Origin: Kitasatospora sp. SolWspMP-SS2h
Lineage (GTDB): Bacteria > Actinomycetota > Actinomycetes > Streptomycetales > Streptomycetaceae
Assembly: GCF_003259315.1 (NCBI RefSeq)
Contig: NZ_QLLT01000033.1
Span: 1-64,000 of the forward strand
Reading direction: 5' to 3'
Length of the DNA stretch: 64,000 nt
Part shown: positions 1 to 9,776 of the stretch, in pieces
How positions within the stretch are numbered: the stretch's first letter is position 1
Layout of the letters: each line of letters begins with the position of its first letter
The notes under the pieces: generated by a model
What the model was told of the DNA's origin: nothing
The model's input: only the letters and a program-made list of their open reading frames with translations
The model's database searches: none
Translations under genes and position numbers: made by a program

Positions 1-222
1 CGTGTTCCCAGCTTATCAGAGGTTTTCCGCTCCGTTTTCCGGAGTTTCATTTGATCCGATTCGCTTTCGCCTTTCGGCGCTCCCGAACTCTATCAGAGTT
101 TCTCGACCCGTTTTCCCCGCCCCGATTCGAACGAATTCGAATCCGGAGCGAAGCCGCACGGCCGTGGGGCAACCCGGAGAACATTACGCACCGGGCTGCC
201 CCAGGTCAAATCAGGTCGTGGC
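1..222. other. Non-coding tail downstream of rnj with hairpins
   Basis: No credible gene is visible in this stretch, which is clearly less GC-rich than the rest of the window. It holds a perfect 8-bp inverted repeat with a 4-nt loop at 124-143 (arms gattcgaa and ttcgaatc) and a 6-bp hairpin at 86-100 (aactct/agagtt). Both lie just after the rnj stop codon in the direction of rnj transcription, so they could form the rnj terminator or a 3' stabilising structure. There is no clear U-tract. Confidence 0.4.
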
Positions 223-1908
<1,686 letters not shown>

Positions 1909-2079
1909 AAGACTCTCCTCACGACGCACGCCACATGCCCGGGGGGTTCCTCCCCCGGTGGCATATGGCGTGCGTCCATCGTGGTTACCTGACTGCCGAG
2001 TGCCGCGCGCCTTCGGTCCCGGTCCAGCGGCGGACCCGGGTGGGTCCGGCGAGCCGGGGGCGCGCACGTCTGTTGTTGG

Positions 2080-2979
2080 TTACAGGTGTACCCCGCCGGC
2101 GGCGAGATCCTCCTTCAACCGGGCGGTCTCCGCGTCCGTGGCGGGGACCAGGGGCAGCCGGAGCGGGCCGGCCGGGTGTCCCTGCAGGTTCAACGCCGCC
2201 TTGGCGAGGATCACTCCCTGGGTGCGGAACATTCCGCTGAAGACCGGGAGCAGGGACTGGTGGACGGCGAGCGCCTTGGCGGTGTCGCCGGCCGTGAACG
2301 CCTCGATCATGGCACGCATCTCGGCGGCGACGACGTGGCCGACCACGCTGACCACGCCGACGGCTCCGACCGAGAGCAGCGGCAGGGTCAGGTTGTCGTC
2401 GCCGGAGTACCAGGCGAGGTCGGCGCGGGCGACGGCCCAGGAGGCCGCGGCGACGTCGCCCTTGGCGTCCTTGTTGGCGACGATCCGGGGGTGCTCGCCG
2501 AGCCGAACCAGGGTGTCGAGGTCGAGCGGGACGCCGGAGCGGCCGGGGATGTCGTACAGCATGACCGGCAGGTCGGTGGCGTCGGCGACGGCGACGGTGT
2601 GCCGGTACAGGCCCTCCTGCGGGGGCTTGCTGTAGTACGGGGTGACGGCGAGCAGGCCGTGCGCGCCGGCCTCCAGGGCCTGGCGGGCGAGCTCCACGCT
2701 GTGCCGGGTGTCGTTGGTGCCGACGCCGGTGATGACGTGGGCGCGGTCCCCGACCGCCTCGACCACGGCCCGCACCAGGCGGGACTTCTCCGCGTCGGTC
2801 GTGGTGGGCGACTCGCCGGTGGTGCCGTTGAGGACCAGGCCGTCGTTCCCGGAGTCCACCAGGTGGGCGGCGAGGCGCTGGGCGCCGTCGAGGTCGAGGT
2901 CCCCTTCGGGGGTGAACGGGGTGACCATCGCGGTCAGGACCCGGCCGAAGGGCGTCTGCGGTGTGGAGGTCGGAGCCAT
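2080..2979 (-). CDS. dapA: 4-hydroxy-tetrahydrodipicolinate synthase
   Basis: Condenses pyruvate with aspartate semialdehyde, the first committed step of the diaminopimelate/lysine pathway. The protein is 299 residues with a TIM-barrel pattern. Visible signatures are GTTGE at residues 52-56, the YDIPGRSG segment around residue 142, and the probable Schiff-base lysine in VANKDAKGD (K170). I chose the ATG giving MAPTSTPQTPFGR because this matches the known streptomycete N-terminus. A GTG 13 codons upstream (3018) is possible, and neither start has a strong Shine-Dalgarno sequence. dapB lies 1.6 kb upstream on the same strand, with thyX and a small membrane protein gene between them. Confidence 0.95.
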   Translation of the reverse strand: MAPTSTPQTPFGRVLTAMVTPFTPEGDLDLDGAQRLAAHLVDSGNDGLVLNGTTGESPTTTDAEKSRLVRAVVEAVGDRAHVITGVGTNDTRHSVELARQALEAGAHGLLAVTPYYSKPPQEGLYRHTVAVADATDLPVMLYDIPGRSGVPLDLDTLVRLGEHPRIVANKDAKGDVAAASWAVARADLAWYSGDDNLTLPLLSVGAVGVVSVVGHVVAAEMRAMIEAFTAGDTAKALAVHQSLLPVFSGMFRTQGVILAKAALNLQGHPAGPLRLPLVPATDAETARLKEDLAAGGVHL

Positions 2980-3093
2980 GGGTCCAAAGCTACTCGTAGG
3001 GCGGTGGTCGGTAGCCACGCAGGTCCAGGGTTCGGACAGTGCGGGGCGGTGGTCGGGGCGGTGGTCGGGGCGGCGGGACCCGGGCCGGACATG

Positions 3094-3139
3094 GGATTCC
3101 GGTGCTGCGCGCTCGGGGGTTCACGCAGCACCGGAATCC
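3094..3139. terminator. 16-bp perfect inverted repeat between thyX and dapA
   Basis: The arms at 3094-3109 and 3124-3139 (ggattccggtgctgcg and its complement) are identical over 16 bp and enclose a 14-nt loop. A further GGAC/GTCC pairing just outside would extend the stem with a bulge. It lies in the 315-bp gap between the thyX stop and the dapA start, both on the minus strand. A terminator for thyX is the simplest reading; an attenuator or processing site in the dapA leader is possible. There is no U-run. The rest of the gap has short gggcggtggtc direct repeats and no gene. Confidence 0.55.
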
Positions 3140-3294
3140 GTGTCCTGAGCGTATGGAGCGGCCGAGAAAGCCGCAATCCAGACATGCCGGACAGTCCGCC
3201 CATCTGCCCGTCGGCGCAGGTCAGCGGGCGGGGGGCCGCCGCCGGCCGCAGGCCGCACGGGTGAGGGCGGCCGGGCCGGTGCGCCGACGGCCCG

Positions 3295-4080
3295 TCAGAC
3301 CTTGCGCCAGCCCGGCACCCAGGCGCCGTCCTCGACGGTGTAGTCGCCGAACAGCGACGGGGCCTCCTTGACCATCAGCTCGCCGATCTTGCCGAACAGC
3401 AGCCGGATCTCCTCCTCGGCGCCCGGCGCGGTGCGGTTCTCGATCACGTGCCGCAGGGTGCGGACGTTGGCCGTCCAGACCAGGCCGGTGGCCAGGCCCT
3501 CGGGGGCGAAGCGGCGCATGAAGGAGGTCTTCTCCTTCTTCTCGTGGAAGGGGACGCCCTCCTCGTCCAGCCCGAAGTGGTCGGCCATCCAGTGCTGGAA
3601 CTCCTCGATCTGCTGCATCAGGCCGGTGGCCCGGTCCATCAGCTCCTGGTCCTTCTGCGCCCACTCGGGGAACCAGAACGGGATGTCGTCGAGGCGGACG
3701 AAGCGCAGCGACTCCTGGGAGACCGCGACGCCGGCCCGGTGGCGGACCAGTTCGTGGGTGACCACCCGGCTGACGTTGTGCAGGACGAAGGTGAAGGAGA
3801 CGTGCTCCAGCACCGAGCCGTGCGCGCTGGCCAGGATGTTCTTGAGGTAGACGTCCTGGTCGGTGCGGACCTTGGTGACGTTCGGGTTGAGGCCCGGCTT
3901 CCACGAGCGGTAGCAGATCCGGCCGGCGAACTCGGCCAGGTTCTGGGCGTCGTCCAGGTCGCCGCGGTCGACCCGCTCCAGCCAGCTCTCGCCGCCGACG
4001 TCCTGGAGGTAGGCGGCGACCTCGTCGTAGTCGAGTTCGGGGCGGGCGATGAGGTGGACCTGGGGTTCGACTGCGCGCAT
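3295..4080 (-). CDS. thyX: Flavin-dependent thymidylate synthase
   Basis: FAD/NADPH-dependent methylation of dUMP to dTMP using methylenetetrahydrofolate. The protein is 261 residues. It has the N-terminal VHLIA strand, EFAGRICYRSW, the HGSVLEH segment (88-93) and the signature THELVRHR with RHR at 113-115, followed by SQES. The C-terminal RTLRHVIENR matches the nucleotide-binding end of ThyX. The signature serine is S124, so the spacing is RHR-x8-S and not the textbook x7. As I recall, streptomycete ThyX also shows x8. The family call is firm; close orthology with the classical streptomycete enzyme is less certain because the central sequence (FVRLDDIPFWFPEW) differs. Confidence 0.85.
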   Translation of the reverse strand: MRAVEPQVHLIARPELDYDEVAAYLQDVGGESWLERVDRGDLDDAQNLAEFAGRICYRSWKPGLNPNVTKVRTDQDVYLKNILASAHGSVLEHVSFTFVLHNVSRVVTHELVRHRAGVAVSQESLRFVRLDDIPFWFPEWAQKDQELMDRATGLMQQIEEFQHWMADHFGLDEEGVPFHEKKEKTSFMRRFAPEGLATGLVWTANVRTLRHVIENRTAPGAEEEIRLLFGKIGELMVKEAPSLFGDYTVEDGAWVPGWRKV

Positions 4081-4117
4081 GGGAGAACGTCCTGAGGGGT
4101 CTGGGGTGGCGTCCGGG

Positions 4118-4579
4118 TCAGTCTACGGCGGCGGGCGAGGCGTCCCGGTCGTACAGCTTGATGGCGTGCTGCATCGCCTTGCGGGCGCGCGGCACGTCGC
4201 CCGCGTCCGCGTAGGCGACGGCGAGGCGGAAGAAGTTGCGCCAGTCCGCCGGGTCGGCCTCGGCCTCGGCCTTGCGGCGGGTGAACACCGCGTCGGCGGA
4301 GGCCCGGTCGATCCGGCCGCCGCCGGTGCGCCGGAGTTCGTCGACCGGCAGGCCGCCCTCGGCCTCCAGCGCGCGGGCGAGCCGCTCGCTGGCCCGGCCG
4401 AAGCGGACGGTCTGGGCGAGGAACCAGATGCCGATCACCGGGATGACGAAGGCGCAGAGGCCGATGCCGATGCCCAGCGGCTTTCCGGTGGCGACCAGTT
4501 GGACGCCCTCGCCGATGCAGACCAGGCTGACCAGCAGCAGGACGCCGGAGAGGACGAAGAAGCCGGTGCGGGAGGTCAT
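4118..4579 (-). CDS. Small membrane protein with a TPR-like tail
   Basis: A 153-residue protein of unknown function. Two hydrophobic segments (about residues 5-28 and 36-56) are followed by a charged cytosolic region whose end (WRNFFRLAVAYADAGDVPRARKAMQHAIKLY) looks like a single tetratricopeptide repeat. The ATG at 4577-4579 lies 1 nt after the dapB stop codon, so the gene is probably translationally coupled to dapB. The 22 codons further upstream in frame lie inside dapB and were rejected. It is probably a conserved streptomycete hypothetical of this dapB neighbourhood. Confidence 0.8.
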   Translation of the reverse strand: MTSRTGFFVLSGVLLLVSLVCIGEGVQLVATGKPLGIGIGLCAFVIPVIGIWFLAQTVRFGRASERLARALEAEGGLPVDELRRTGGGRIDRASADAVFTRRKAEAEADPADWRNFFRLAVAYADAGDVPRARKAMQHAIKLYDRDASPAAVD

Positions 4580-4580
4580 G

Positions 4581-5336
4581 TCACAGGTCCAGGAAGTGTT
4601 CCAGGCCGAAGGTGAGGCCCGGGTGGTCGGCGATCTTCCGGGCACCGAGCAGGATGCCGGGCATGAAGCTGCTGTGGTGCGTCGAGTCGTGCCGGACGGT
4701 CAGGGTCTCGCCCTCGCCGCCGAGCATCACCTGCTGGTGGGCCAGCAGGCCGCGCAGCCGCACCGCGTGCACCGGGACGCCGTCCACGTCGGCGCCGCGG
4801 GCGCCGGGCAGGCCGTGGGTGGTGGGGTCGTGCTGCGGGGGCAGGCCGGCCTCGGCGCGGGCGGCGGCGATCAGCTGAGCGGTGCGGGTGGCGGTGCCGG
4901 AGGGGGCGTCGGCCTTGTGGTCGTGGTGCAGTTCGAGCACCTCGACGGAGTCGAAGTACCGGGCGGCGGTCTGCGCGAACTTCATCCCGAGGATCGCGCC
5001 GATGGAGAAGTTGGGGGCGATCAGCAGGCCGACGGCCGGGTTCGCGGCGAGCCAGCCCTCGACCTCGGCGAGCCTGGCGTCGTTCCAGCCGGTGGTGCCG
5101 GTGACCACGTGGATGCCGTGGTGCAGGCAGTAGTCGAGGTTGCCCATCACCGCGTCGGGGTGGGTGAGTTCGACGGCGACGTCGGCCCGGGCCCCGGTGA
5201 GTTCGGTCAGGTCGGAGCCGCGGCCCAGCGCGGCCACCAGCTCCATGTCCTCGGCGGCCTCGACGGCCTTGACGGCCTCGGAGCCGATCCGGCCCCCGGC
5301 GCCGATCACGGCGACGCGCAGCGTCATGTCAGTCAT
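4581..5336 (-). CDS. dapB: 4-hydroxy-tetrahydrodipicolinate reductase
   Basis: NAD(P)H-dependent second step of the diaminopimelate pathway, acting on the product of DapA. The protein is 251 residues. The nucleotide-binding loop GAGGRIG is at 12-18, and the substrate signature ELHHDHKADAPSGTA is at about 135-149 with the expected His, Lys and SGT residues. The start shown reads MTDMTLRVAVIG; an internal ATG three codons later is equally plausible. It lies 17 nt after the M16 peptidase gene and is followed 1 nt later by the small membrane protein gene, so these probably form one transcript. Confidence 0.95.
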   Translation of the reverse strand: MTDMTLRVAVIGAGGRIGSEAVKAVEAAEDMELVAALGRGSDLTELTGARADVAVELTHPDAVMGNLDYCLHHGIHVVTGTTGWNDARLAEVEGWLAANPAVGLLIAPNFSIGAILGMKFAQTAARYFDSVEVLELHHDHKADAPSGTATRTAQLIAAARAEAGLPPQHDPTTHGLPGARGADVDGVPVHAVRLRGLLAHQQVMLGGEGETLTVRHDSTHHSSFMPGILLGARKIADHPGLTFGLEHFLDL

Positions 5337-5353
5337 CCTCTCAGGCCGGTCGG

Positions 5354-6706
5354 TCAGACCAGCAGGTCGGCGAGCTTGGCCGCCCGCCGGTCGTTGATCG
5401 GGCCGATCAGGGCGAGCGAGGGGCGGTGCGCCCCCAGCACATCACGGGCGGCGGCGTGCACGTCGTCCAGGGTCACCGCGGCGATCTTCGCCAGCATCTC
5501 GTCCACCGACAGGTGGTGGCCGTAGGAGAGTTCGGCCTTGCCGATCCGGTTCATCAGCGAGCCGGTGTCCTCCATGCCGAGCACGGTGGAGCCGGAGATC
5601 TGGCCGACGGCGCGGCGCAGCTCCTCCTCGGTGATGCCCTCGTCGACCACCCGGGCGAGTTCGGCGCGGCAGATCCTCAGCACCTCCTCGACCCGCTTGG
5701 GCTGGCAGCCGGCGTAGATGCCGAACAGGCCGGTGTCGGCGTACGAGGAGGAGTAGGAGTAGACGGAGTAGGCCAGGCCGCGCTTCTCCCGGACCTCCTG
5801 GAACAGCCGGGAGCTCATGCCGCCGCCGAGGGCCGCGTTGAGCACGCCGATCGCCCAGCGGCGCTCGTCGTGGCGCGGCACGCCGGGGACGCCGAGGACC
5901 AGGTGGGCCTGCTCGGTGGGGCGGTTGAGGACGGCGGCCCGGCCCGCGGTGCGGACGGCCTTGATGCCGCGGCGGACCTCGGCGGGGTGGCCCTTGGACT
6001 TGGCCAGGACGGGCGCGAAGGCCCGCTCGACCAGCTTGACCACCTCGGCGTGGTCGAGGTGGCCGGCCGCGGCGACCACCAGGTTCTCCGGCTTGTAGCG
6101 GCGCCGGTAGAAGCCGGCGATCTGGTCGCGGGTGAGTCCGGTGACGGTGTCCTGGGTGCCCAGGATGGGGCGGCCGAGCGGGGACTCGCCGAAGATCACC
6201 TTGGCGAACAGGTCGTGCACCACGTCGCCCGGGTCGTCCTCGGCCATCGCCATCTCCTCGAGGATGACGCCGCGCTCGGACTCCACGTCCTCGGGGCGGA
6301 TCAGCGAGCCGGTCAGCATGTCGCAGACCACGTCGATGGCGAGCGGCAGGTCGGTGTCCAGGACCCGCGCGTAGTAGCAGGTGTTCTCCTTGGCGGTGAA
6401 GGCGTTCATCTCGCCGCCGACCGCGTCGAGCGCGGCGGAGATCTCCAGCGCGTCGCGCCGGGCGGTGCCCTTGAAGAGCAGGTGTTCGAGGTAGTGGGTG
6501 GCGCCGTTGAGGACCGGGGTCTCGTCGCGGGAGCCGACGCCGACCCAGATGCCGAAGGTGGCGCTGCGCACCGTCGGGAGGGTCTCGGTGACGACCCGCA
6601 GGCCGCCGGGGAGCACCGTACGGCGGACGGTGCCCGCGCCGTCGGTGCCCTTGAGCAGGGTCCGGGTGGTTCCGGGGCGCTGCTTCGCCGCCGAGGCCTG
6701 GGCCAC
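5354..6706 (-). CDS. M16-family zinc metallopeptidase
   Basis: Pitrilysin/processing-peptidase-like protein of 450 residues with the inverted zinc motif HYLEH (His, Glu, His at about residues 71, 74 and 75). The third ligand Glu is expected in the ERGVILEEM segment about 75 residues later. The two-domain M16 pattern is complete, including the SSRLFQEVREKRGLAYSVYS region of the second half. I chose the GTG at 6704-6706 because GGAAGG lies about 6 nt upstream; another GTG nine codons earlier has no ribosome site. It follows pnp and precedes dapB, as in other streptomycetes. Its substrate is unknown. Confidence 0.9.
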   Translation of the reverse strand: MAQASAAKQRPGTTRTLLKGTDGAGTVRRTVLPGGLRVVTETLPTVRSATFGIWVGVGSRDETPVLNGATHYLEHLLFKGTARRDALEISAALDAVGGEMNAFTAKENTCYYARVLDTDLPLAIDVVCDMLTGSLIRPEDVESERGVILEEMAMAEDDPGDVVHDLFAKVIFGESPLGRPILGTQDTVTGLTRDQIAGFYRRRYKPENLVVAAAGHLDHAEVVKLVERAFAPVLAKSKGHPAEVRRGIKAVRTAGRAAVLNRPTEQAHLVLGVPGVPRHDERRWAIGVLNAALGGGMSSRLFQEVREKRGLAYSVYSYSSSYADTGLFGIYAGCQPKRVEEVLRICRAELARVVDEGITEEELRRAVGQISGSTVLGMEDTGSLMNRIGKAELSYGHHLSVDEMLAKIAAVTLDDVHAAARDVLGAHRPSLALIGPINDRRAAKLADLLV

Positions 6707-6809
6707 GGGTGTTCCTTCCAACTGCTGCTGCACGAACAGGACTTCACGAACAGGGTGCGGCCCGCACGCGCCGGTGGGGGCGTGCGGGCCGCGGGGTGCT
6801 ACCGGGAGG

Positions 6810-9020
6810 TCACTCGGAGGCGGCGGCCTCGCCGCCCTCCTCGCCCTCGATGACCGGGATCAGCGAGAGCTTGCCGCGCGGGTCGATCTCGGCGATCTCG
6901 ACCTGCACCTTGGCACCGACGGCGAGCACGTCCTCGACGTTCTCGACGCGCTTGCCGCCGGCCAGCTTGCGGATCTGCGAGATGTGCAGCAGGCCGTCCT
7001 TGCCCGGCATGAGCGAGACGAAGGCGCCGAAGGTGGTGGTCTTCACCACGGTGCCCAGGTAGCGCTCGCCGACCTCCGGCATGGTCGGGTTGGCGATCTG
7101 GTTGATCGTCGAGCGGGCCGCCTCCGCCGAGGGGCCGTCGACCGCACCGATGTAGATGGTGCCGTCGTCCTCGATGGTGATGTCCGCGCCGGTGTCCTCC
7201 TGGATCTGGTTGATCATCTTGCCCTTGGGGCCGATGACCTCGCCGATCTTGTCCACCGGGATCTTGATGGTGATGATCCGCGGCGCGTTCGGGGACATCT
7301 CGTCGGGCGCGTCGATGGCCTCGTTCATGACGTCGAGGATGTGCAGGCGGGCGTCCTTGGCCTGCTTCAGCGCGGCGGCCAGCACGGAGGCCGGGATGCC
7401 GTCGAGCTTGGTGTCGAGCTGGAGGGCGGTGATGAAGTTGCGGGTGCCGGCGACCTTGAAGTCCATGTCGCCGTACGCGTCCTCGGCGCCGAGGATGTCG
7501 GTGAGGGTCACGTAGTGGGTCTCGCCCTCGATCTCCTGGGAGATCAGGCCCATCGCGATGCCGGCGACCGGGGCCTTGAGCGGCACACCGGCGTTCAGCA
7601 GCGACATGGTGGAGGCGCAGACCGAGCCCATCGAGGTGGAGCCGTTGGAGCCCAGCGCCTCGGAGACCTGGCGGATCGCGTAGGGGAACTCCTCGCGGGA
7701 CGGCAGGACCGGGAGGATCGCGCGCTCGGCGAGGGCGCCGTGGCCGATCTCGCGGCGCTTGGGCGAGCCCACCCGGCCGGTCTCGCCGACCGAGTACGGC
7801 GGGAAGTTGTAGTTGTGCATGTAGCGGCGACGGGTCTCCGGGGAGAGCGTGTCGAGCTGCTGCTCCATGCGCAGCATGTTCAGCGTGGTGACGCCCAGGA
7901 TCTGGGTCTCGCCGCGCTCGAACAGGGCCGAGCCGTGCACCCGCGGGATGGCCTCGACCTCGGCGGCCAGGGTGCGGATGTCGGTGACGCCGCGGCCGTC
8001 GATGCGGACCTTGTCCTTGATGACGCGCTCGCGGACGATCTTCTTGGTCAGCGCGTTGTAGGCGGCGCCGATCTCCTTCTCGCGGCCCTCGAACTCCGGG
8101 AGCAGCTTGTCGGCGGCGACGCCCTTGATCCGGTCCAGCTCGTTCTGGCGCTCCTGCTTGCCGGCGATGGTGAGCGCCTTGGCGAGCTCGTCCTTGACGG
8201 CGGAGGTCAGCGCGGCCAGCACGTCGTCCTGGTACTCCAGGAAGCGCGGGAACTCTCCGGTCGGCTTGGCGGCCTGCTTGGCGAGCTGGGACTGCGCGGC
8301 GCACAGCACCTTGATGAACGGCTTGGCGGCCTCCAGGCCGGCGGCGACGACCTCCTCGGTGGGGGCCTCGGCACCGCCCTCGACCAGCTTGATGGTCTTG
8401 TCGGTGGCCTCGGCCTCGACCATCATGATCGCGACGTCGCCGTCGGGCAGGGCGCGGCCGGCGACGACCATGTCGAAGACGGCCGACTCCAGCTCGGAAT
8501 GGGTCGGGAAGGCCACCCACTGGCCGTTGATCAGCGCGACGCGGACGCCGCCGATCGGGCCGGAGAACGGCAGGCCGGCCAGCTGGGTGGAGGCGGAGGC
8601 CGCGTTGATGGCCACCACGTCGTACAGGTGGTCGGGGTTGAGCGCCATGACCGTCACGACGACCTGGATCTCGTTGCGCAGGCCCTTGGCGAAGGACGGG
8701 CGCAGCGGGCGGTCGATCAGGCGGCAGGTGAGGATCGCGTCCTCGGAGGGGCGGCCCTCGCGACGGAAGAACGAGCCGGGGATGCGCCCGGCGGCGTACA
8801 TCCGCTCCTCGACGTCGACCGTCAGCGGGAAGAAGTCGAAGTGCTCCTTGGGCTGCTTCGAGGCGCTGGTGGCCGACAGCACCATGGTGTCGTCGTCCAG
8901 GTAGGCCACGGCGGAGCCGGCGGCCTGGCGGGCCAGGCGGCCGGTCTCGAAGCGGATGGTGCGGGTACCGAAGCTGCCGTTGTCGATGACGGCTTCGGCG
9001 TAGAAAACGTTCTCTTCCAC
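6810..9020 (-). CDS. pnp: Polynucleotide phosphorylase
   Basis: Phosphate-dependent 3'-5' exoribonuclease, also an RNA 3'-tailing polymerase in actinobacteria. The protein is 736 residues. Two RNase PH-like domains flank an alpha-helical domain. The KH domain (KIGEVIGPKGKMINQIQ) and S1 domain (GTVVKTTTFGAFV) lie near the C-terminus, which ends in an acidic tail. I chose the GTG at 9018-9020 because GAGGAG lies 9 nt upstream and the N-terminus then reads VEENVFYAEAVIDNG, matching the family. Upstream in-frame codons are leader sequence. It is expected to be co-transcribed with rpsO through the intervening hairpins. Confidence 0.97.
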   Translation of the reverse strand: MEENVFYAEAVIDNGSFGTRTIRFETGRLARQAAGSAVAYLDDDTMVLSATSASKQPKEHFDFFPLTVDVEERMYAAGRIPGSFFRREGRPSEDAILTCRLIDRPLRPSFAKGLRNEIQVVVTVMALNPDHLYDVVAINAASASTQLAGLPFSGPIGGVRVALINGQWVAFPTHSELESAVFDMVVAGRALPDGDVAIMMVEAEATDKTIKLVEGGAEAPTEEVVAAGLEAAKPFIKVLCAAQSQLAKQAAKPTGEFPRFLEYQDDVLAALTSAVKDELAKALTIAGKQERQNELDRIKGVAADKLLPEFEGREKEIGAAYNALTKKIVRERVIKDKVRIDGRGVTDIRTLAAEVEAIPRVHGSALFERGETQILGVTTLNMLRMEQQLDTLSPETRRRYMHNYNFPPYSVGETGRVGSPKRREIGHGALAERAILPVLPSREEFPYAIRQVSEALGSNGSTSMGSVCASTMSLLNAGVPLKAPVAGIAMGLISQEIEGETHYVTLTDILGAEDAYGDMDFKVAGTRNFITALQLDTKLDGIPASVLAAALKQAKDARLHILDVMNEAIDAPDEMSPNAPRIITIKIPVDKIGEVIGPKGKMINQIQEDTGADITIEDDGTIYIGAVDGPSAEAARSTINQIANPTMPEVGERYLGTVVKTTTFGAFVSLMPGKDGLLHISQIRKLAGGKRVENVEDVLAVGAKVQVEIAEIDPRGKLSLIPVIEGEEGGEAAASE

Positions 9021-9216
9021 CTGGAAGATCTCCTCTTTCGTACGTCTCCCCAGGAGCGCCCCTGCGCTTGCCTGCCGCGGCCCGGGCAACTGGGCCGGTC
9101 TTCGATCGAAGCCACCGGGTCGGACCCTCTCGCGGGGTTCCCGGCGGCCACTACCGAGGACCGGCGCCTCTCGGCGTGCGGCGGTCGGCGTGTGGACGCT
9201 CCTGCGGGGTGCGGGC

Positions 9217-9257
9217 GGCTTCCGTTTGAAGCCTTGTTCCGGCCCGCAAGGGCGGGC
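9217..9257 (-). promoter_or_regulatory. pnp leader hairpins (actino-pnp-like)
   Basis: Two adjacent perfect stems lie in the pnp leader: ggcttc/gaagcc at 9217-9222 and 9228-9233 (5-nt loop), and gcccgc/gcgggc at 9242-9247 and 9252-9257 (4-nt loop). A conserved actino-pnp RNA motif and RNase III cleavage of the rpsO-pnp transcript are established for actinobacteria. Assigning these stems to that element is inference from position and shape. The remaining part of the 378-bp rpsO-pnp gap shows no gene. Confidence 0.5.
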
Positions 9258-9355
9258 ATGCCCTTTACCTTACAAATTCACACCCTACCGAGCGCGGCTT
9301 TACGCGGACGGGTTCGTCGCGGGGCGTGGTCGCGGGGTGGCGCGGAATGCGCCGA

Positions 9356-9387
9356 GGGGCGGCTCCCCCGGAGAGGGGAGCCGCCCC
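9356..9387. terminator. Hairpin after rpsO
   Basis: A perfect 13-bp stem (9356-9368 with 9375-9387, arms ggggcggctcccc and its complement) has a 6-nt loop and begins 11 nt past the rpsO stop. It has no U-tract. It probably works as a partial terminator or 3' stabiliser between rpsO and pnp. Confidence 0.75.
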
Positions 9388-9398
9388 TGCGAGCGGTG

Positions 9399-9689
9399 TC
9401 AGCGGGCGCCGCCGGCGGCACCGCGGCGGATGCCGAGGCGGTCCACCAGGGTACGGAAGCGCTCGATGTCCTTCTTGGCCAGGTACTGCAGCAGGCGGCG
9501 ACGCTGGCCGACCAGGATCAGCAGGCCGCGGCGCGAGTGGTGGTCGTGCTTGTGGAACTTGAGGTGCTCGGTCAGGTCCGAGATCCGGCGGGAGAGCATG
9601 GCCACCTGGACCTCGGGGGAGCCGGTGTCGCCCTCCTTCTGGCCGAACTCGGCGATGATCTGCTTCTTGACGTCAGCGGCGAGGGCCAC
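9399..9689 (-). CDS. rpsO: 30S ribosomal protein S15
   Basis: Primary 16S rRNA-binding protein of the small subunit, 96 residues. It contains the conserved GDTGSPEVQVAMLSRRI, HKHDHHSRRGLL and QRRRLLQYL segments. I chose GTG at 9687-9689, not the ATG two codons earlier. GAAGGAG directly abuts that ATG, leaving no spacer, whereas it is 6 nt from the GTG. The resulting N-terminus also aligns in length with the usual streptomycete S15. Confidence 0.96.
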   Translation of the reverse strand: MALAADVKKQIIAEFGQKEGDTGSPEVQVAMLSRRISDLTEHLKFHKHDHHSRRGLLILVGQRRRLLQYLAKKDIERFRTLVDRLGIRRGAAGGAR

Positions 9690-9715
9690 GGGCATCTCCT
9701 TCGGTGTGTCCGAGC

Positions 9716-9739
9716 GGTCCTGGTAGGAAGCACAGGACC
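9716..9739 (-). promoter_or_regulatory. Possible rpsO leader stem
   Basis: A 6-bp inverted repeat (ggtcct/aggacc) with a 12-nt loop lies about 27 nt before the rpsO start codon. S15 autoregulates through leader RNA structures in many bacteria. Whether this stem does so here is speculative. Confidence 0.3.
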
Positions 9740-9776
9740 TGACAAGACCCGGTCCACTCAACCCTAGCAGTCCGGC

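Noticed and set aside
121..143. T-loop-like ttcgaatc, possible tRNA end
   Set aside because: No acceptor, D or anticodon arms can be built around it; it is explained by an inverted repeat.
1909..2067. N-terminal extension of RNase J
   Set aside because: Unlike the family; the TTG start with GAGGAG fits better.
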